64,000 nucleotides of DNA, from NCBI RefSeq assembly GCF_024385605.1, contig NZ_JANFOJ010000003.1, positions 1 through 64,000 on the forward strand, written 5' to 3'. This DNA is from Sporolactobacillus sp. STSJ-5. GTDB lineage: Bacteria > Bacillota > Bacilli > Bacillales > Sporolactobacillaceae. Under the pieces are notes generated by a model. The model was not told the DNA's origin. It saw only the letters and a program-made list of their open reading frames with translations, and ran no database searches. Shown here piece by piece: positions 1 to 7,297 of this stretch; the stretch's first letter is position 1; each line of letters begins with the position of its first letter. The position numbers and the translations under genes are program-made.

Positions 1-12
1 AGGAAAAGGAAA

Positions 13-440
13 GTTTAGCGTTTTTCCTTGCTGATCCGACGATATGGTCATAGATGCTGATTCCCAATCTGCGCTTATCGATTAGGAGATCAGGTAGGTG
101 CGCAATCTGATAAATAGAGGAAAAGATTACCCTTATTTAGAAAATGAACGAAAATAGAGCTTAAATAGACGGAGAAATTCCGCTTATCGAATCGAAAAAT
201 GTGAAAATGGAGGGTTCTGCTTTGCATAAGCGGAAAAATTGCCCTTATTGACTGGCGAAACAAGCTCCATGATGCAAATAACAGGAATATCTCCGCTTAT
301 TTTCACTTGTTACTTAGCGAAGGATCTTTCGCTATATGCACAGGCTCTGTACGCAACACAAAAGGCCGCCGCATCCTGCGGAAGTAAGGATCTCGCACTT
401 TTGCCCAGTTTTTCTTACCGGCGGTCATTCGACAGCATTC
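13..440. repeat. Intergenic dispersed repeat element, long copy
   Basis: No convincing gene lies between 1 and 700. The left part (about 13-75) matches 25127-25195 by eye over roughly 65 bases, sharing GTTTAGCGTTTT, a CGATA core and GATGCTGAT followed by CCCAATCTG. The right part (about 370-408) shares CCGCATCCTGCGGA and a CTTTTGC stretch with about 25204-25240. The middle, absent from the other copy, is a set of degenerate direct repeats built on CCSCTTATY (about 72, 128, 180, 241 and 293), most preceded by a GGAAAA-like string. It looks like the dispersed intergenic repeats common in Bacillales. No transposase is present. Confidence 0.6.
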
Positions 441-508
441 GTTTCATTTCGATATCTCATTTGAAATTGAAATGTAATAATTTTCATCGGTCATTTGAAG
501 GGTTCGGA

Positions 509-517
509 TGGTATAAT
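509..517 (+). promoter_or_regulatory. Extended -10 promoter for ftsEX
   Basis: TGG followed by TATAAT (512-517) is an extended -10 element about 185 bases before ftsE. I see no good -35 at 17 bp. It is the only strong -10 between the repeat cluster and ftsE. Confidence 0.4.
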
Positions 518-700
518 GATGATTGTTTCATAGGTTACATAGGTTGGTGCAATGGGAATGCATCCGAACACGTTTTCGATGCGGGCAACCCTCCCATTCT
601 TGTGTTTCGTGCGAATGGTTTACATAGAAATGCATAATCAGACAGATTTTTAGAGAATGTGACAAAAAAAGTGAAAAAGGATTTTGGGGGAAGGAACTTT

Positions 701-1396
701 ATGGATGACGTTATTTTGATGCAAAATGTCTGGAAGGCTTACCCGAATGGGGTTATGGCGCTGAACGGCATTGATCTGTCTGTCAAACAGGGTGAATTTG
801 TTTACATCGTTGGGCCAAGCGGCGCAGGGAAGTCGACGTTTATAAAAATGATTTTCAGAGAATTGAAGCCTACACGGGGCAAAATTTTCATTAACAATAA
901 AAACATTGCGAATTTGAGAGAACGGCAGGTGCCTTATTTCCGCCGCAAGATCGGCGTTGTGTTCCAGGACTTCCGGCTGCTTCCGAAGCTGACCGTTTAT
1001 GAAAACGTGGCTTTTGCGCTTGAGGTTATTGAAGAGCACCCGCGGCAAATTAAACGTCGTGTGATGGAAGTGCTTGATCTCGTCGGTCTGAAGCACAAGC
1101 TGCGCTCATTCCCGGATCAGTTGTCCGGCGGTGAGCAGCAGCGTGTGTCCATCGCACGTTCGATTTGTAACCGTCCGCCTGTACTGATCGCCGACGAACC
1201 GACAGGAAACCTTGATCCCGAAACGTCGTGGCAGATCATGGATGTGTTCCGGCGGATCAATGAGCAAGGGACAACGATCGTTATGGCGACCCACAACAGA
1301 GACATCGTCAACAAGATCAGGCACAGAGTATTGGCGCTTGAAGGCGGCATGATTGTGCGCGATCAGCAGGAAGGTGACTATGGCTATGAAGATTAG
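701..1396 (+). CDS. ftsE: Cell-division ABC transporter ATP-binding protein FtsE
   Basis: Cytoplasmic ATPase that works with FtsX. In Bacilli the pair activates the peptidoglycan hydrolase CwlO and influences entry into sporulation (family knowledge). The 231-residue protein has Walker A GPSGAGKS at 38-45, Q-loop Q89, signature LSGGEQ at 141-146, Walker B ending DEP near 167 and H-loop H198, so it should be an active ATPase. The ATG at 701 is chosen because it follows GGGGGAAGG at good spacing; an in-frame GTG at 659 has no ribosome site. Its 3' end overlaps ftsX, indicating a two-gene operon. Confidence 0.96.
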   Translation: MDDVILMQNVWKAYPNGVMALNGIDLSVKQGEFVYIVGPSGAGKSTFIKMIFRELKPTRGKIFINNKNIANLRERQVPYFRRKIGVVFQDFRLLPKLTVYENVAFALEVIEEHPRQIKRRVMEVLDLVGLKHKLRSFPDQLSGGEQQRVSIARSICNRPPVLIADEPTGNLDPETSWQIMDVFRRINEQGTTIVMATHNRDIVNKIRHRVLALEGGMIVRDQQEGDYGYED

Positions 1397-2279
1397 AACA
1401 TTGCGAAGACACGTGAATGAAAGCTTTAAGAGTCTCGGTCGAAACGGGTGGATGACCTTCGCTTCGGTGAGCGCGGTTACGGTGTCGCTGGTTCTCGTCG
1501 GACTTTTCCTGATGGTGATGTTCAACTTGAATAAAATTGCCGGAGATATTGAAAGCGACGTCGAAGTGCGTGTCTATCTGGATCAATCGATGACGCAGGC
1601 AGAGCAGGACGCTTTGCAAAAAGATCTGAAGGAAGTCAAGAATGTTCAATCCGTTCGTTTCCAATCGAAAAAAGAAGGATTAGACAGCTTAATGGAGAGC
1701 CTCGGTAACGATAAGCAGAGCTTTTCGGATCTAAAAAAAGAAAATCCGCTGCCGAACGCATATATCTTAAAAACGAATAAACCGGAGCAGACGATCGCTG
1801 TCGCTAAAACGGTGAAGAGTCTTCCGAATGTTACGGATGTGCGTTATGGAAAAGGGACGGTTGAAAAGCTGTTCCGATTCATCAACATTGCGAGAAACGT
1901 AGGCATTGTCCTGATCATCGGGTTGCTGTTTACTTCTGTATTCTTGATCGCGAATACGATTAAGCTGACGATTGTTGCCCGCAGGCGGGAGATTGAAATC
2001 ATGAAGCTTGTCGGTGCAACCAATGCTTTTGTCCGATGGCCGTATTTCATCGAAGGATTGGTTATGGGCGTTCTCGGATCAATTGTTCCTATTGTTTTAG
2101 TTATGGTTGTGTACCGATTTGCCTATTATAATCTTGGGGGCAACCTGCAGCAGATGTTCATCCGACTGATCCCTTATCACACTATGACAACGAATCTGAG
2201 CCTGCTCTTAGTAGGTATCGGCGCGTTGATCGGTGTCTGGGGCAGTATGAGTTCAGTACGAAAATTCTTGAAAATCTGA
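1386..2279 (+). CDS. ftsX: Cell-division ABC transporter permease FtsX
   Basis: Membrane partner of FtsE. It has an N-terminal membrane segment (about residues 20-45), a large extracytoplasmic domain (about 46-165) and three further membrane segments in the C-terminal half, the FtsX/MacB-like layout. The N-terminal ESFKSLGRN stretch is nearly identical to Bacillus FtsX. The start at 1386 lies 8 bases after AGGAAGGTGA (1368-1377). The ATG at 1380 is also possible but sits too close to that site. The gene begins inside the last codons of ftsE, so translation is probably coupled. At 297 residues the length is normal. Confidence 0.95.
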   Translation: MKIRTLRRHVNESFKSLGRNGWMTFASVSAVTVSLVLVGLFLMVMFNLNKIAGDIESDVEVRVYLDQSMTQAEQDALQKDLKEVKNVQSVRFQSKKEGLDSLMESLGNDKQSFSDLKKENPLPNAYILKTNKPEQTIAVAKTVKSLPNVTDVRYGKGTVEKLFRFINIARNVGIVLIIGLLFTSVFLIANTIKLTIVARRREIEIMKLVGATNAFVRWPYFIEGLVMGVLGSIVPIVLVMVVYRFAYYNLGGNLQQMFIRLIPYHTMTTNLSLLLVGIGALIGVWGSMSSVRKFLKI

Positions 2280-2280
2280 A

Positions 2281-2309
2281 GCCACCCGCTATGTCAGGTG
2301 GTTTTTTTT
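2281..2309 (+). terminator. Terminator after ftsEX
   Basis: CCACC (2282-2286) pairs with GGTGG (2297-2301) and is followed by seven to eight T residues directly after the ftsX stop. Confidence 0.7.
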
Positions 2310-2449
2310 ACATCAAGAAGCTTTGGTGCGGGGCTGTCTCCATTGTTCGAGACAATCGCGTGCCATTGTTGTATGATAGGAGCTAAGTTCATTTTGCCCG
2401 GCGAACGATTCGCTGCGGGTAAACAGTGTCATTGAGGAGGCAATTCTTT

Positions 2450-3910
2450 ATGAAAAAGTTCAGCGGCAAAGTGGTCGCTTTGCTTATGGCGATCTCACTG
2501 ATCGTGGGGGCGGCAGGCTCTTACGCGGTGTTTGGCTTTGTCCAGAATCGCAATCAGGAATCAACGGCATCAGCATCTGCCGGTTCGGCGGCGTCGGATA
2601 AGGATACGGCAAAAGTGAAGGCAATTCATGATCTGATTGAAAAGGAATATTTCCGGAAAATCAGCAGCACTGATCTGTATGACGGCGCCATAAAAGGTAT
2701 GATCGAGGCACTTAATGACCCATTCTCAAGCTATATGAGTACAAAAACGGCTTCGGACTTTAACCAATCGCTGTCCTCTTCTTTTGAGGGAATCGGCGCC
2801 GAAGTTCAGATGGTCGGCAAGCAGGTCACCATCGTCTCCCCAATTAAAGGAACGCCGGCTGAAAAAGCGGGACTGAAGCCGAAAGACGTGATCGTGAAAA
2901 TTAACGGAAAATCGACGGAAGGTCTTGATATTAATCAAGCCGTCAACAAAATTCGCGGGAAAAAAGGAACGGTTGTCCACCTTGTGGTTAGCCGTCCAGG
3001 TACGAGCGGCAACTTGACCTTTAATATTAAGCGCGATACGATTCCGATCCGCACGGTTGAAAGCAAAATGCTGAAACAAGACGGTCAATCAATTGGCTAC
3101 ATCGCGATTACGCAGTTCAACGAAAATACGGATCAAGAATTCAGCAAAGCACTCAGCAAGCTCGAAGGCGATCAAATGAAGGGCTTGATTATCGATGTGC
3201 GCGGCAATCCGGGCGGATATCTGCAGGCGGTTGAGAAAATAGGCAATCTGCTGATTCCATCGAAGAAACCGATCGTCCAAATTGAAGATCGAGCCGGCAA
3301 AAAGCAGCCGTTCTACTCTACTCTGAAAAAGAAGAAGAGCTATCCGATCGCAGCATTGATTGACGGTGGCTCTGCCTCGGCATCTGAAATTCTTGCCGGT
3401 GCCCTGCATGAAGCAGGCGGATACCCGCTGGTCGGTGTGAAATCGTTCGGCAAGGGTACGGTTCAGCAAGGGATTGAGTTGTCGGACAAGAGCGAACTGA
3501 AACTGACGACGGACAAATGGCTGACTCCGGACGGCAACTGGATTCACAAAAAAGGAATTAAGCCAACGATTGCGGTTAAGCAGCCGGATTACTTCTATGT
3601 CGCTCCGATCACCGTGAAAAAGGGCAAGAACTTGAAAGCAGATGAGACGAGTACAGTCATTGCGGACGCACAGAAGATGCTGAAAGCCGCGGGCCAGAAT
3701 CCTGGACGCGTTGACGGCTACTTCAGCGATCAGACCGCACAGGCAGTAAAAGCGTTCCAAAAACAAAAGAAACTGCCGGTTACCGGTGAAATTGATCAGA
3801 AAACAGCCGACGCACTGCAGCAAGCAACGCTGACGGCCATCAAAGAACAGCAAAACGATCGCCAGTTAAACACGGCGCTTTCGGAAATCGAAAAAGAAAT
3901 CAAAAAATAA
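2450..3910 (+). CDS. ctpB: S41 carboxyl-terminal processing peptidase CtpB
   Basis: Secreted or membrane-anchored serine protease. In Bacillus CtpB cleaves SpoIVFA to trigger sigma-K processing during sporulation (family knowledge). The 486-residue protein has an N-terminal membrane/signal segment (about 8-28), a PDZ domain (about 100-185), the S41 core and a C-terminal peptidoglycan-binding_1 domain (about 400-460). The expected S/K/Q triad is at S310, K335 and Q339, one residue offset from B. subtilis CtpB. The ATG at 2450 follows GAGGAGG; the upstream GTG at 2426 has no such site. Location just downstream of ftsEX is conserved in Bacillales. Confidence 0.95.
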   Translation: MKKFSGKVVALLMAISLIVGAAGSYAVFGFVQNRNQESTASASAGSAASDKDTAKVKAIHDLIEKEYFRKISSTDLYDGAIKGMIEALNDPFSSYMSTKTASDFNQSLSSSFEGIGAEVQMVGKQVTIVSPIKGTPAEKAGLKPKDVIVKINGKSTEGLDINQAVNKIRGKKGTVVHLVVSRPGTSGNLTFNIKRDTIPIRTVESKMLKQDGQSIGYIAITQFNENTDQEFSKALSKLEGDQMKGLIIDVRGNPGGYLQAVEKIGNLLIPSKKPIVQIEDRAGKKQPFYSTLKKKKSYPIAALIDGGSASASEILAGALHEAGGYPLVGVKSFGKGTVQQGIELSDKSELKLTTDKWLTPDGNWIHKKGIKPTIAVKQPDYFYVAPITVKKGKNLKADETSTVIADAQKMLKAAGQNPGRVDGYFSDQTAQAVKAFQKQKKLPVTGEIDQKTADALQQATLTAIKEQQNDRQLNTALSEIEKEIKK

Positions 3911-3921
3911 AAAGCAAAAAG

Positions 3922-3957
3922 GAAAACAGGCGCAGCTCCGGCAGTGCCTGTTTTCTG
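3922..3957 (+). terminator. Hairpin after ctpB
   Basis: GAAAACAGGC (3922-3931) pairs perfectly with GCCTGTTTTC (3946-3955). The U-tract is inside the stem, so it may be a weak or bidirectional terminator. Confidence 0.5.
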
Positions 3958-4089
3958 TCGTAAGAGGCGCTGAATCTGGAACGCTCGATAAATTAGCCGG
4001 TTTTAAAAAAAATCGTTCCAAAAATTTCTGCGTGAAAAATGTACATTGGGATAATTTATTTATTTTAGAACATAATATCGCATATATGA

Positions 4090-4107
4090 TATAATTCGAA
4101 TACAATG
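4090..4107 (+). promoter_or_regulatory. -10 element abutting the toxin start codon
   Basis: A perfect TATAAT (4090-4095) ends nine bases before the toxin ATG (4105). Initiation 6-9 bases downstream would start the mRNA at or within a few bases of the ATG. No Shine-Dalgarno is visible before that ATG. Confidence 0.45.
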
Positions 4108-4464
4108 AAATGGAACCTGATACCTTATGAGAAACAAAATGGTGAAAAACCAGTAACTGTATATTTAAATTCACTCGACACCAAGCATCGAGTAAAAGTT
4201 CTCCGTAACCTTCAACTGTTAGAGGAATTTGGTCCGACTAAGGAAATGAGGGAAAAAATCAAGCCATTAGGTAACGGAATTTTTGAGCTCCGTACACAAT
4301 TCTCTAACAACATTTTCCGAATCCTTTATTTTCATTTGGTTGATAAGAATCTTATCTTGACCAATGGATTCACAAAAAAAACTGAGAAGACACCTCCACG
4401 AGAAATTAAAAAAGCAAAGGATTACCGCGATGACTTTTTAAAAAGAAAGGGTGATCAGAGATGA
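4105..4464 (+). CDS. RelE/HigB-family toxin (Gp49-like, PF05973 type)
   Basis: Predicted mRNA-cleaving toxin of a type II toxin-antitoxin pair. The 119 residues show the family pattern: LGNGIFELR centrally, then FRILYF, then a lysine-rich C-terminus with a FTKKTEKTPPREI stretch. It overlaps the following XRE antitoxin gene by four bases (ATGA), so the order is toxin first, as in HigBA. The start has no ribosome-binding site and may be read from a leaderless transcript. The pair lies between ctpB and minJ, a position not part of the conserved backbone, so it is probably acquired. Activity is not shown by sequence. Confidence 0.85.
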   Translation: MKWNLIPYEKQNGEKPVTVYLNSLDTKHRVKVLRNLQLLEEFGPTKEMREKIKPLGNGIFELRTQFSNNIFRILYFHLVDKNLILTNGFTKKTEKTPPREIKKAKDYRDDFLKRKGDQR

Positions 4465-4829
4465 GTTTTCTTGACGATTACATTAACGATCAATTGAAAG
4501 ATCCGGAATTTAAGAAGGCTTGGGATGAAAGTGAAGCAAGCTATCAATTAGCAAGGCAACTTATTGACTTGAGAAAACAACGGGGATTAACGCAAAAACA
4601 GTTGGCTAAACGTGTTGAAACGCAGCAAAGTAGCATATCCAGAGCTGAAAATGGTGATCATAATCTTACGATTGGAACGATGGCCAAAATCACGAGAGGT
4701 CTTGGAGCGAGGATTGTTGTGGTTCAGGACAACGAAGAAGTGATTGTCAAAAGAAGAGCAAGAACTCTTTTCAGACACCGAAATCCGGATGGAGCAAAAG
4801 TCATTCGTGCTTCTAGAGTTAAGCGATAA
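4461..4829 (+). CDS. XRE-family antitoxin (HigA-like)
   Basis: Partner of the upstream RelE/HigB-type toxin. The 122-residue protein has a Cro/C1-type helix-turn-helix (about residues 35-90, containing RGLTQKQLAKR and SSISRAENG), the arrangement of HigA antitoxins that bind their toxin and autoregulate the operon. It starts in the toxin stop codon overlap with AAAGGGTGATC upstream as ribosome site. Its C-terminus is basic. A Rho-independent terminator follows immediately, so the pair forms a compact two-gene cassette. Confidence 0.85.
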   Translation: MSFLDDYINDQLKDPEFKKAWDESEASYQLARQLIDLRKQRGLTQKQLAKRVETQQSSISRAENGDHNLTIGTMAKITRGLGARIVVVQDNEEVIVKRRARTLFRHRNPDGAKVIRASRVKR

Positions 4830-4835
4830 ACTTGG

Positions 4836-4867
4836 AAAGTTGATGGTCCCTTGGCCGTCAACTTTTT
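4836..4867 (+). terminator. Terminator after the toxin-antitoxin pair
   Basis: AAAGTTGATGG (4836-4846) pairs with CCGTCAACTTT (4855-4865), with one G-U pair, followed by T residues. Confidence 0.75.
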
Positions 4868-4968
4868 TGAAGGGAAAAGAAAATGCAGGGGGCTTTGCGT
4901 ATCAGTGAACAAAGTGCACGATAAACTTGACGAATCGCTCGATAACATGTAAATCATTTTATTATCTG

Positions 4969-5007
4969 AAGAACTTTTCACTGATCGTGATGGAAAAGTT
5001 CTTTTTT
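4969..5007 (+). terminator. Second terminator, orphan
   Basis: AAGAACTTTTC (4969-4979) pairs with GAAAAGTTC plus T residues (4993-5007). No gene is visible between this and the previous terminator (4868-4968). It may be left over from a lost gene or end a small untranslated RNA. The rest of the interval to 5198 holds only the minJ promoter region. Confidence 0.6.
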
Positions 5008-5074
5008 GTGTAATGAGAGTTGCATGTGCAGTAAAAATTTTCCTAAGAAATCGGCAACGGATACGTTCGTCATG

Positions 5075-5080
5075 TATAAT
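5075..5080 (+). promoter_or_regulatory. -10 element for minJ
   Basis: TATAAT at 5075-5080, about 120 bases before minJ and downstream of the last terminator. The -35 region is poor. Confidence 0.35.
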
Positions 5081-5198
5081 TAAATCAGAAGCGATGGGCA
5101 GGAAATGCTGCGCATCTTGTCGAAATACCAAAGAAGATCGGATTAAACGGTTATAAAATATAGCTGTTTAATCGGGGTACCAGGTGGGGGAATTGCAG

Positions 5199-6398
5199 AT
5201 GGCGGACATCATTGGGTTTATTTTTTCAGGCATTGCCACTTTTTTTATCAATCCATTACTCTATTTACTTTTGATCGCGCTTTTTCTTTATGGCGCGCAG
5301 CGCGTGCGCAGGGAGCGGCGGTCATTTCGCGTCAAGGCATACGGTATGTTTAATATAATTTTTTCCAGTATTGCGCCGAGTCTGCTTGTCGGACTTGCAG
5401 CGTCTCTTGTGTTGCTTGCCGCCGGAATCAGTCTGACGCCGGGAGTCATTGCCTTGCTTTCACTGGCATATATCATGACACTGTTCACGTTCCGGCAAAG
5501 CTTTTTGTCGCCGGCGGTGGCAGGTGGCTTGGCATTGATTGCCGCTTATTTTATGCCGGCACTGCAGACCCCGTATTCGCTCATCAACGGTTGGATTGGG
5601 GACATCCGAGCCATTGATTATGTATCATTCGGCATATTCCTAGTTGTCGCTATGCTGGCTGAGACAGCACTGGTCTATTTTTGGGGTGCACAGCAGACTT
5701 CGCCGCGCCTCATCAGCAGCAAGCGGGGCAGTTTGGTCGGAGCTCATGAAGCTTGCCAGCTTTGGATCGCGCCGCTGCTCTTCCTTATGCCGGTTCCGGG
5801 TGCGATTTCGTCCATTGGTCCCTGGCCGTTTGTTTCCGGCGGCGCTTCATTTAGCTTTGCGATTTTCCCATTGGGCATAGGAATCGCACAATTGATCACG
5901 CACGCATTACCGAAACCTGCTGTTCGTCAAACGGCAAGCTGGTTGATGGCGTCGTCCGGCATAACGGCGATCTTCATCGGTGCGGGCTATCTGCTTCATA
6001 TGGCGCTTTTCGTCGTGCTGGGCGGAGTTGTGGCACTCGTCAGCCGATTGCTGCTCACCTGGTACCACCATCACCTGCGTGAGACGCAGCCGTTCTATTA
6101 TCTTATGCCGAACAGAGGACTGCGCGTTATTGGAGCGATCCCTCACTCGCTTGGTGCGCGTATGGGCATTATTCCTGGGGAAGAAATTTTGCGGGTGAAT
6201 GATTTAGAGGTCAGCAGCGTGGATGAATTCTATGAAGCACTTCAAAAGCATGCGGCTTACTGCAAGCTGGAAGTGATCGATCGTTTCGGCGAGCAGCGCT
6301 TTGAAAAGGGGCCAATTCATGAAGATGACAATTATAAGATCGGGCTACTTTTTCTTGAAGGCGATCAATGGAATTTGAAACAAAAGACAAATAGTTAA
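5199..6398 (+). CDS. minJ: Polytopic PDZ-domain division topology protein MinJ
   Basis: In Bacillus MinJ bridges DivIVA and MinCD at poles and septa (family knowledge). The 399-residue protein has six or more predicted membrane helices over the first roughly 285 residues and a cytoplasmic PDZ-like domain at the C-terminus (about 300-375, with a GARMGI motif followed by an ILRVND strand). In B. subtilis the order is minJ-swrA-ctpB-ftsX-ftsE; here swrA is absent and a toxin-antitoxin pair occupies the gap, supporting the assignment by synteny. The ATG at 5199 lies 8 bases after GGTGGGGG; an upstream in-frame GTG overlaps that site. The family diverges strongly, so 'PDZ-domain membrane protein' is the safe minimum. 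Confidence 0.8.
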   Translation: MADIIGFIFSGIATFFINPLLYLLLIALFLYGAQRVRRERRSFRVKAYGMFNIIFSSIAPSLLVGLAASLVLLAAGISLTPGVIALLSLAYIMTLFTFRQSFLSPAVAGGLALIAAYFMPALQTPYSLINGWIGDIRAIDYVSFGIFLVVAMLAETALVYFWGAQQTSPRLISSKRGSLVGAHEACQLWIAPLLFLMPVPGAISSIGPWPFVSGGASFSFAIFPLGIGIAQLITHALPKPAVRQTASWLMASSGITAIFIGAGYLLHMALFVVLGGVVALVSRLLLTWYHHHLRETQPFYYLMPNRGLRVIGAIPHSLGARMGIIPGEEILRVNDLEVSSVDEFYEALQKHAAYCKLEVIDRFGEQRFEKGPIHEDDNYKIGLLFLEGDQWNLKQKTNS

Positions 6399-6421
6399 GC
6401 CTTAATTCGAATAATCTAACA

Positions 6422-6560
6422 GGAACAAAAATCCGCAGGAGGGACAGCGAGATTCCTTTTCCTTCCTTTTTATGGGAAGAAAGGAAGATGCTTAAGGTGA
6501 GGCGCTGCCCGCAGACCTAAAAGGTGAGCAAGCTTGCTGGTCCCCTTGGCTGTTTGTTCC
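6422..6560 (+). ncRNA. Candidate structured RNA element before abrB
   Basis: GGAACAAA (6422-6429) and TTTGTTCC (6553-6560) are perfect complements enclosing about 123 bases. Inside are a stem CTTCCTTT/AAAGGAAG (6462-6469/6480-6487), an AGGT/ACCT helix (about 6495-6520) and a hairpin around AGCAAGCTTGCT (about 6526-6537). No ORF or poly-U follows. It could be a regulatory RNA, a minJ 3' element or chance. I could not match it to a known family. Confidence 0.35.
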
Positions 6561-6673
6561 GTCAAAATTTACAATAATCCCAACTGTTAAAATGTGACTG
6601 ATTTTGAAACTGGGTGTAGTTATGTGAGCAATTGGAATTTTTTAACCCCTGCACGAATTGTGGTGCATATTGG

Positions 6674-6682
6674 TGCTATAAT
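6674..6682 (+). promoter_or_regulatory. Extended -10 promoter for abrB
   Basis: TGC plus TATAAT (6677-6682), 57 bases before the abrB start. A GCAC/GTGC imperfect dyad just upstream could be an operator. Confidence 0.55.
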
Positions 6683-6738
6683 CAAGTTAAAAGTGATGCA
6701 GGTCGTAGTATAGAAAAGGCGAGAGGAGGAGCGCAAAA

Positions 6739-7029
6739 ATGAAATCGACAGGTATTGTGCGTAAAGTTGATGAATTAGGACGTGTTGTGATTCCGATTGA
6801 ACTCAGAAGGACCATGAATATTAAAGAGGGTGATCCGCTCGAAATCTTCACGGAGGATGAACGGATTATCTTCAAGAAATATGTGCCGAATATGGCGTGC
6901 CAGATCACGAATGAAGTGTCGCCGGATAACCTTGTTCTGGCAAACGGCAAGCTGATCCTGAGCCGCAAAGCAGCAAAAGGAATTCTAGAAGAAATTGAAA
7001 AATACATGGGTGAAGATATTAAATCGTAA
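6739..7029 (+). CDS. abrB: Transition-state regulator AbrB
   Basis: Small DNA-binding dimer or tetramer that represses stationary-phase genes during growth in Bacillales. The first 55 residues carry the swapped-hairpin SpoVT-AbrB domain: STGIVRKVDELGRVVIPIEL, then IKEGD and a single cysteine in NMACQ, all very close to B. subtilis AbrB. The C-terminal half matches the AbrB/Abh multimerisation region (NLVLANGKLILS). At 96 residues it is full length. The start follows GAGAGGAGGAG. It is monocistronic with its own extended -10 promoter and terminator. Abh is an alternative name that cannot be excluded. Confidence 0.88.
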   Translation: MKSTGIVRKVDELGRVVIPIELRRTMNIKEGDPLEIFTEDERIIFKKYVPNMACQITNEVSPDNLVLANGKLILSRKAAKGILEEIEKYMGEDIKS

Positions 7030-7040
7030 TTCATGTTCTC

Positions 7041-7079
7041 AAAAAAGACTTCTGTGGCCGAGTGCCATGGAAGTTTTTT
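7041..7079 (+). terminator. Terminator after abrB
   Basis: AAAGACTTCTGTGGC-like arm pairs with GCCATGGAAGTTTTTT across a short loop. It ends in six T residues. Confidence 0.75.
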
Positions 7080-7164
7080 AGTTTCATTAAGTACTAGTAA
7101 ATGACTTCTCCGGTTATCCTGTGTGAGATGAGCCGAGTTTAGAATAAATGACTGAAAAACATTG

Positions 7165-7216
7165 GGAATATCCGTTCGCATTTTGCTGTTATTTTGCTAT
7201 AGAGGTATGCTATACT
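7165..7216 (+). promoter_or_regulatory. uvrBA promoter with LexA/DinR-box-like site
   Basis: An extended -10 (TGC TATACT, -10 at 7211-7216) precedes uvrB. The 14-mer GGAATATCCGTTCG (7165-7178) matches the Gram-positive SOS box CGAACATATGTTCG at 10 of 14 positions and sits about 33 bp upstream of the -10, where a repressor would block initiation. uvrBA is SOS-regulated in B. subtilis. The left half-site is degenerate. Confidence 0.45.
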
Positions 7217-7297
7217 TTTTTTAAGAAAGATTTTTTACTATTAATGACAAATCATGCTTTTTTCATAGAAAAACAGTAAAGATTGGAGGAGGGCGCT

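Noticed and set aside
239-637. A 132-codon plus-strand frame before ftsE
   Set aside because: It crosses the tandem-repeat region and the ftsE extended -10, has no ribosome site and no recognisable protein pattern.
3089-3853. A 254-codon open frame on the minus strand within ctpB
   Set aside because: It is fully antisense to a complete S41 peptidase gene with intact catalytic residues, has no ribosome site and is cysteine/arginine-rich in a way typical of shadow frames.
6490-6550. M-box Mg2+ riboswitch
   Set aside because: GGTGAGGC and CTGCCC occur, but the hairpin between them and the later conserved bases are missing, and the next gene is abrB, not a Mg2+ transporter.
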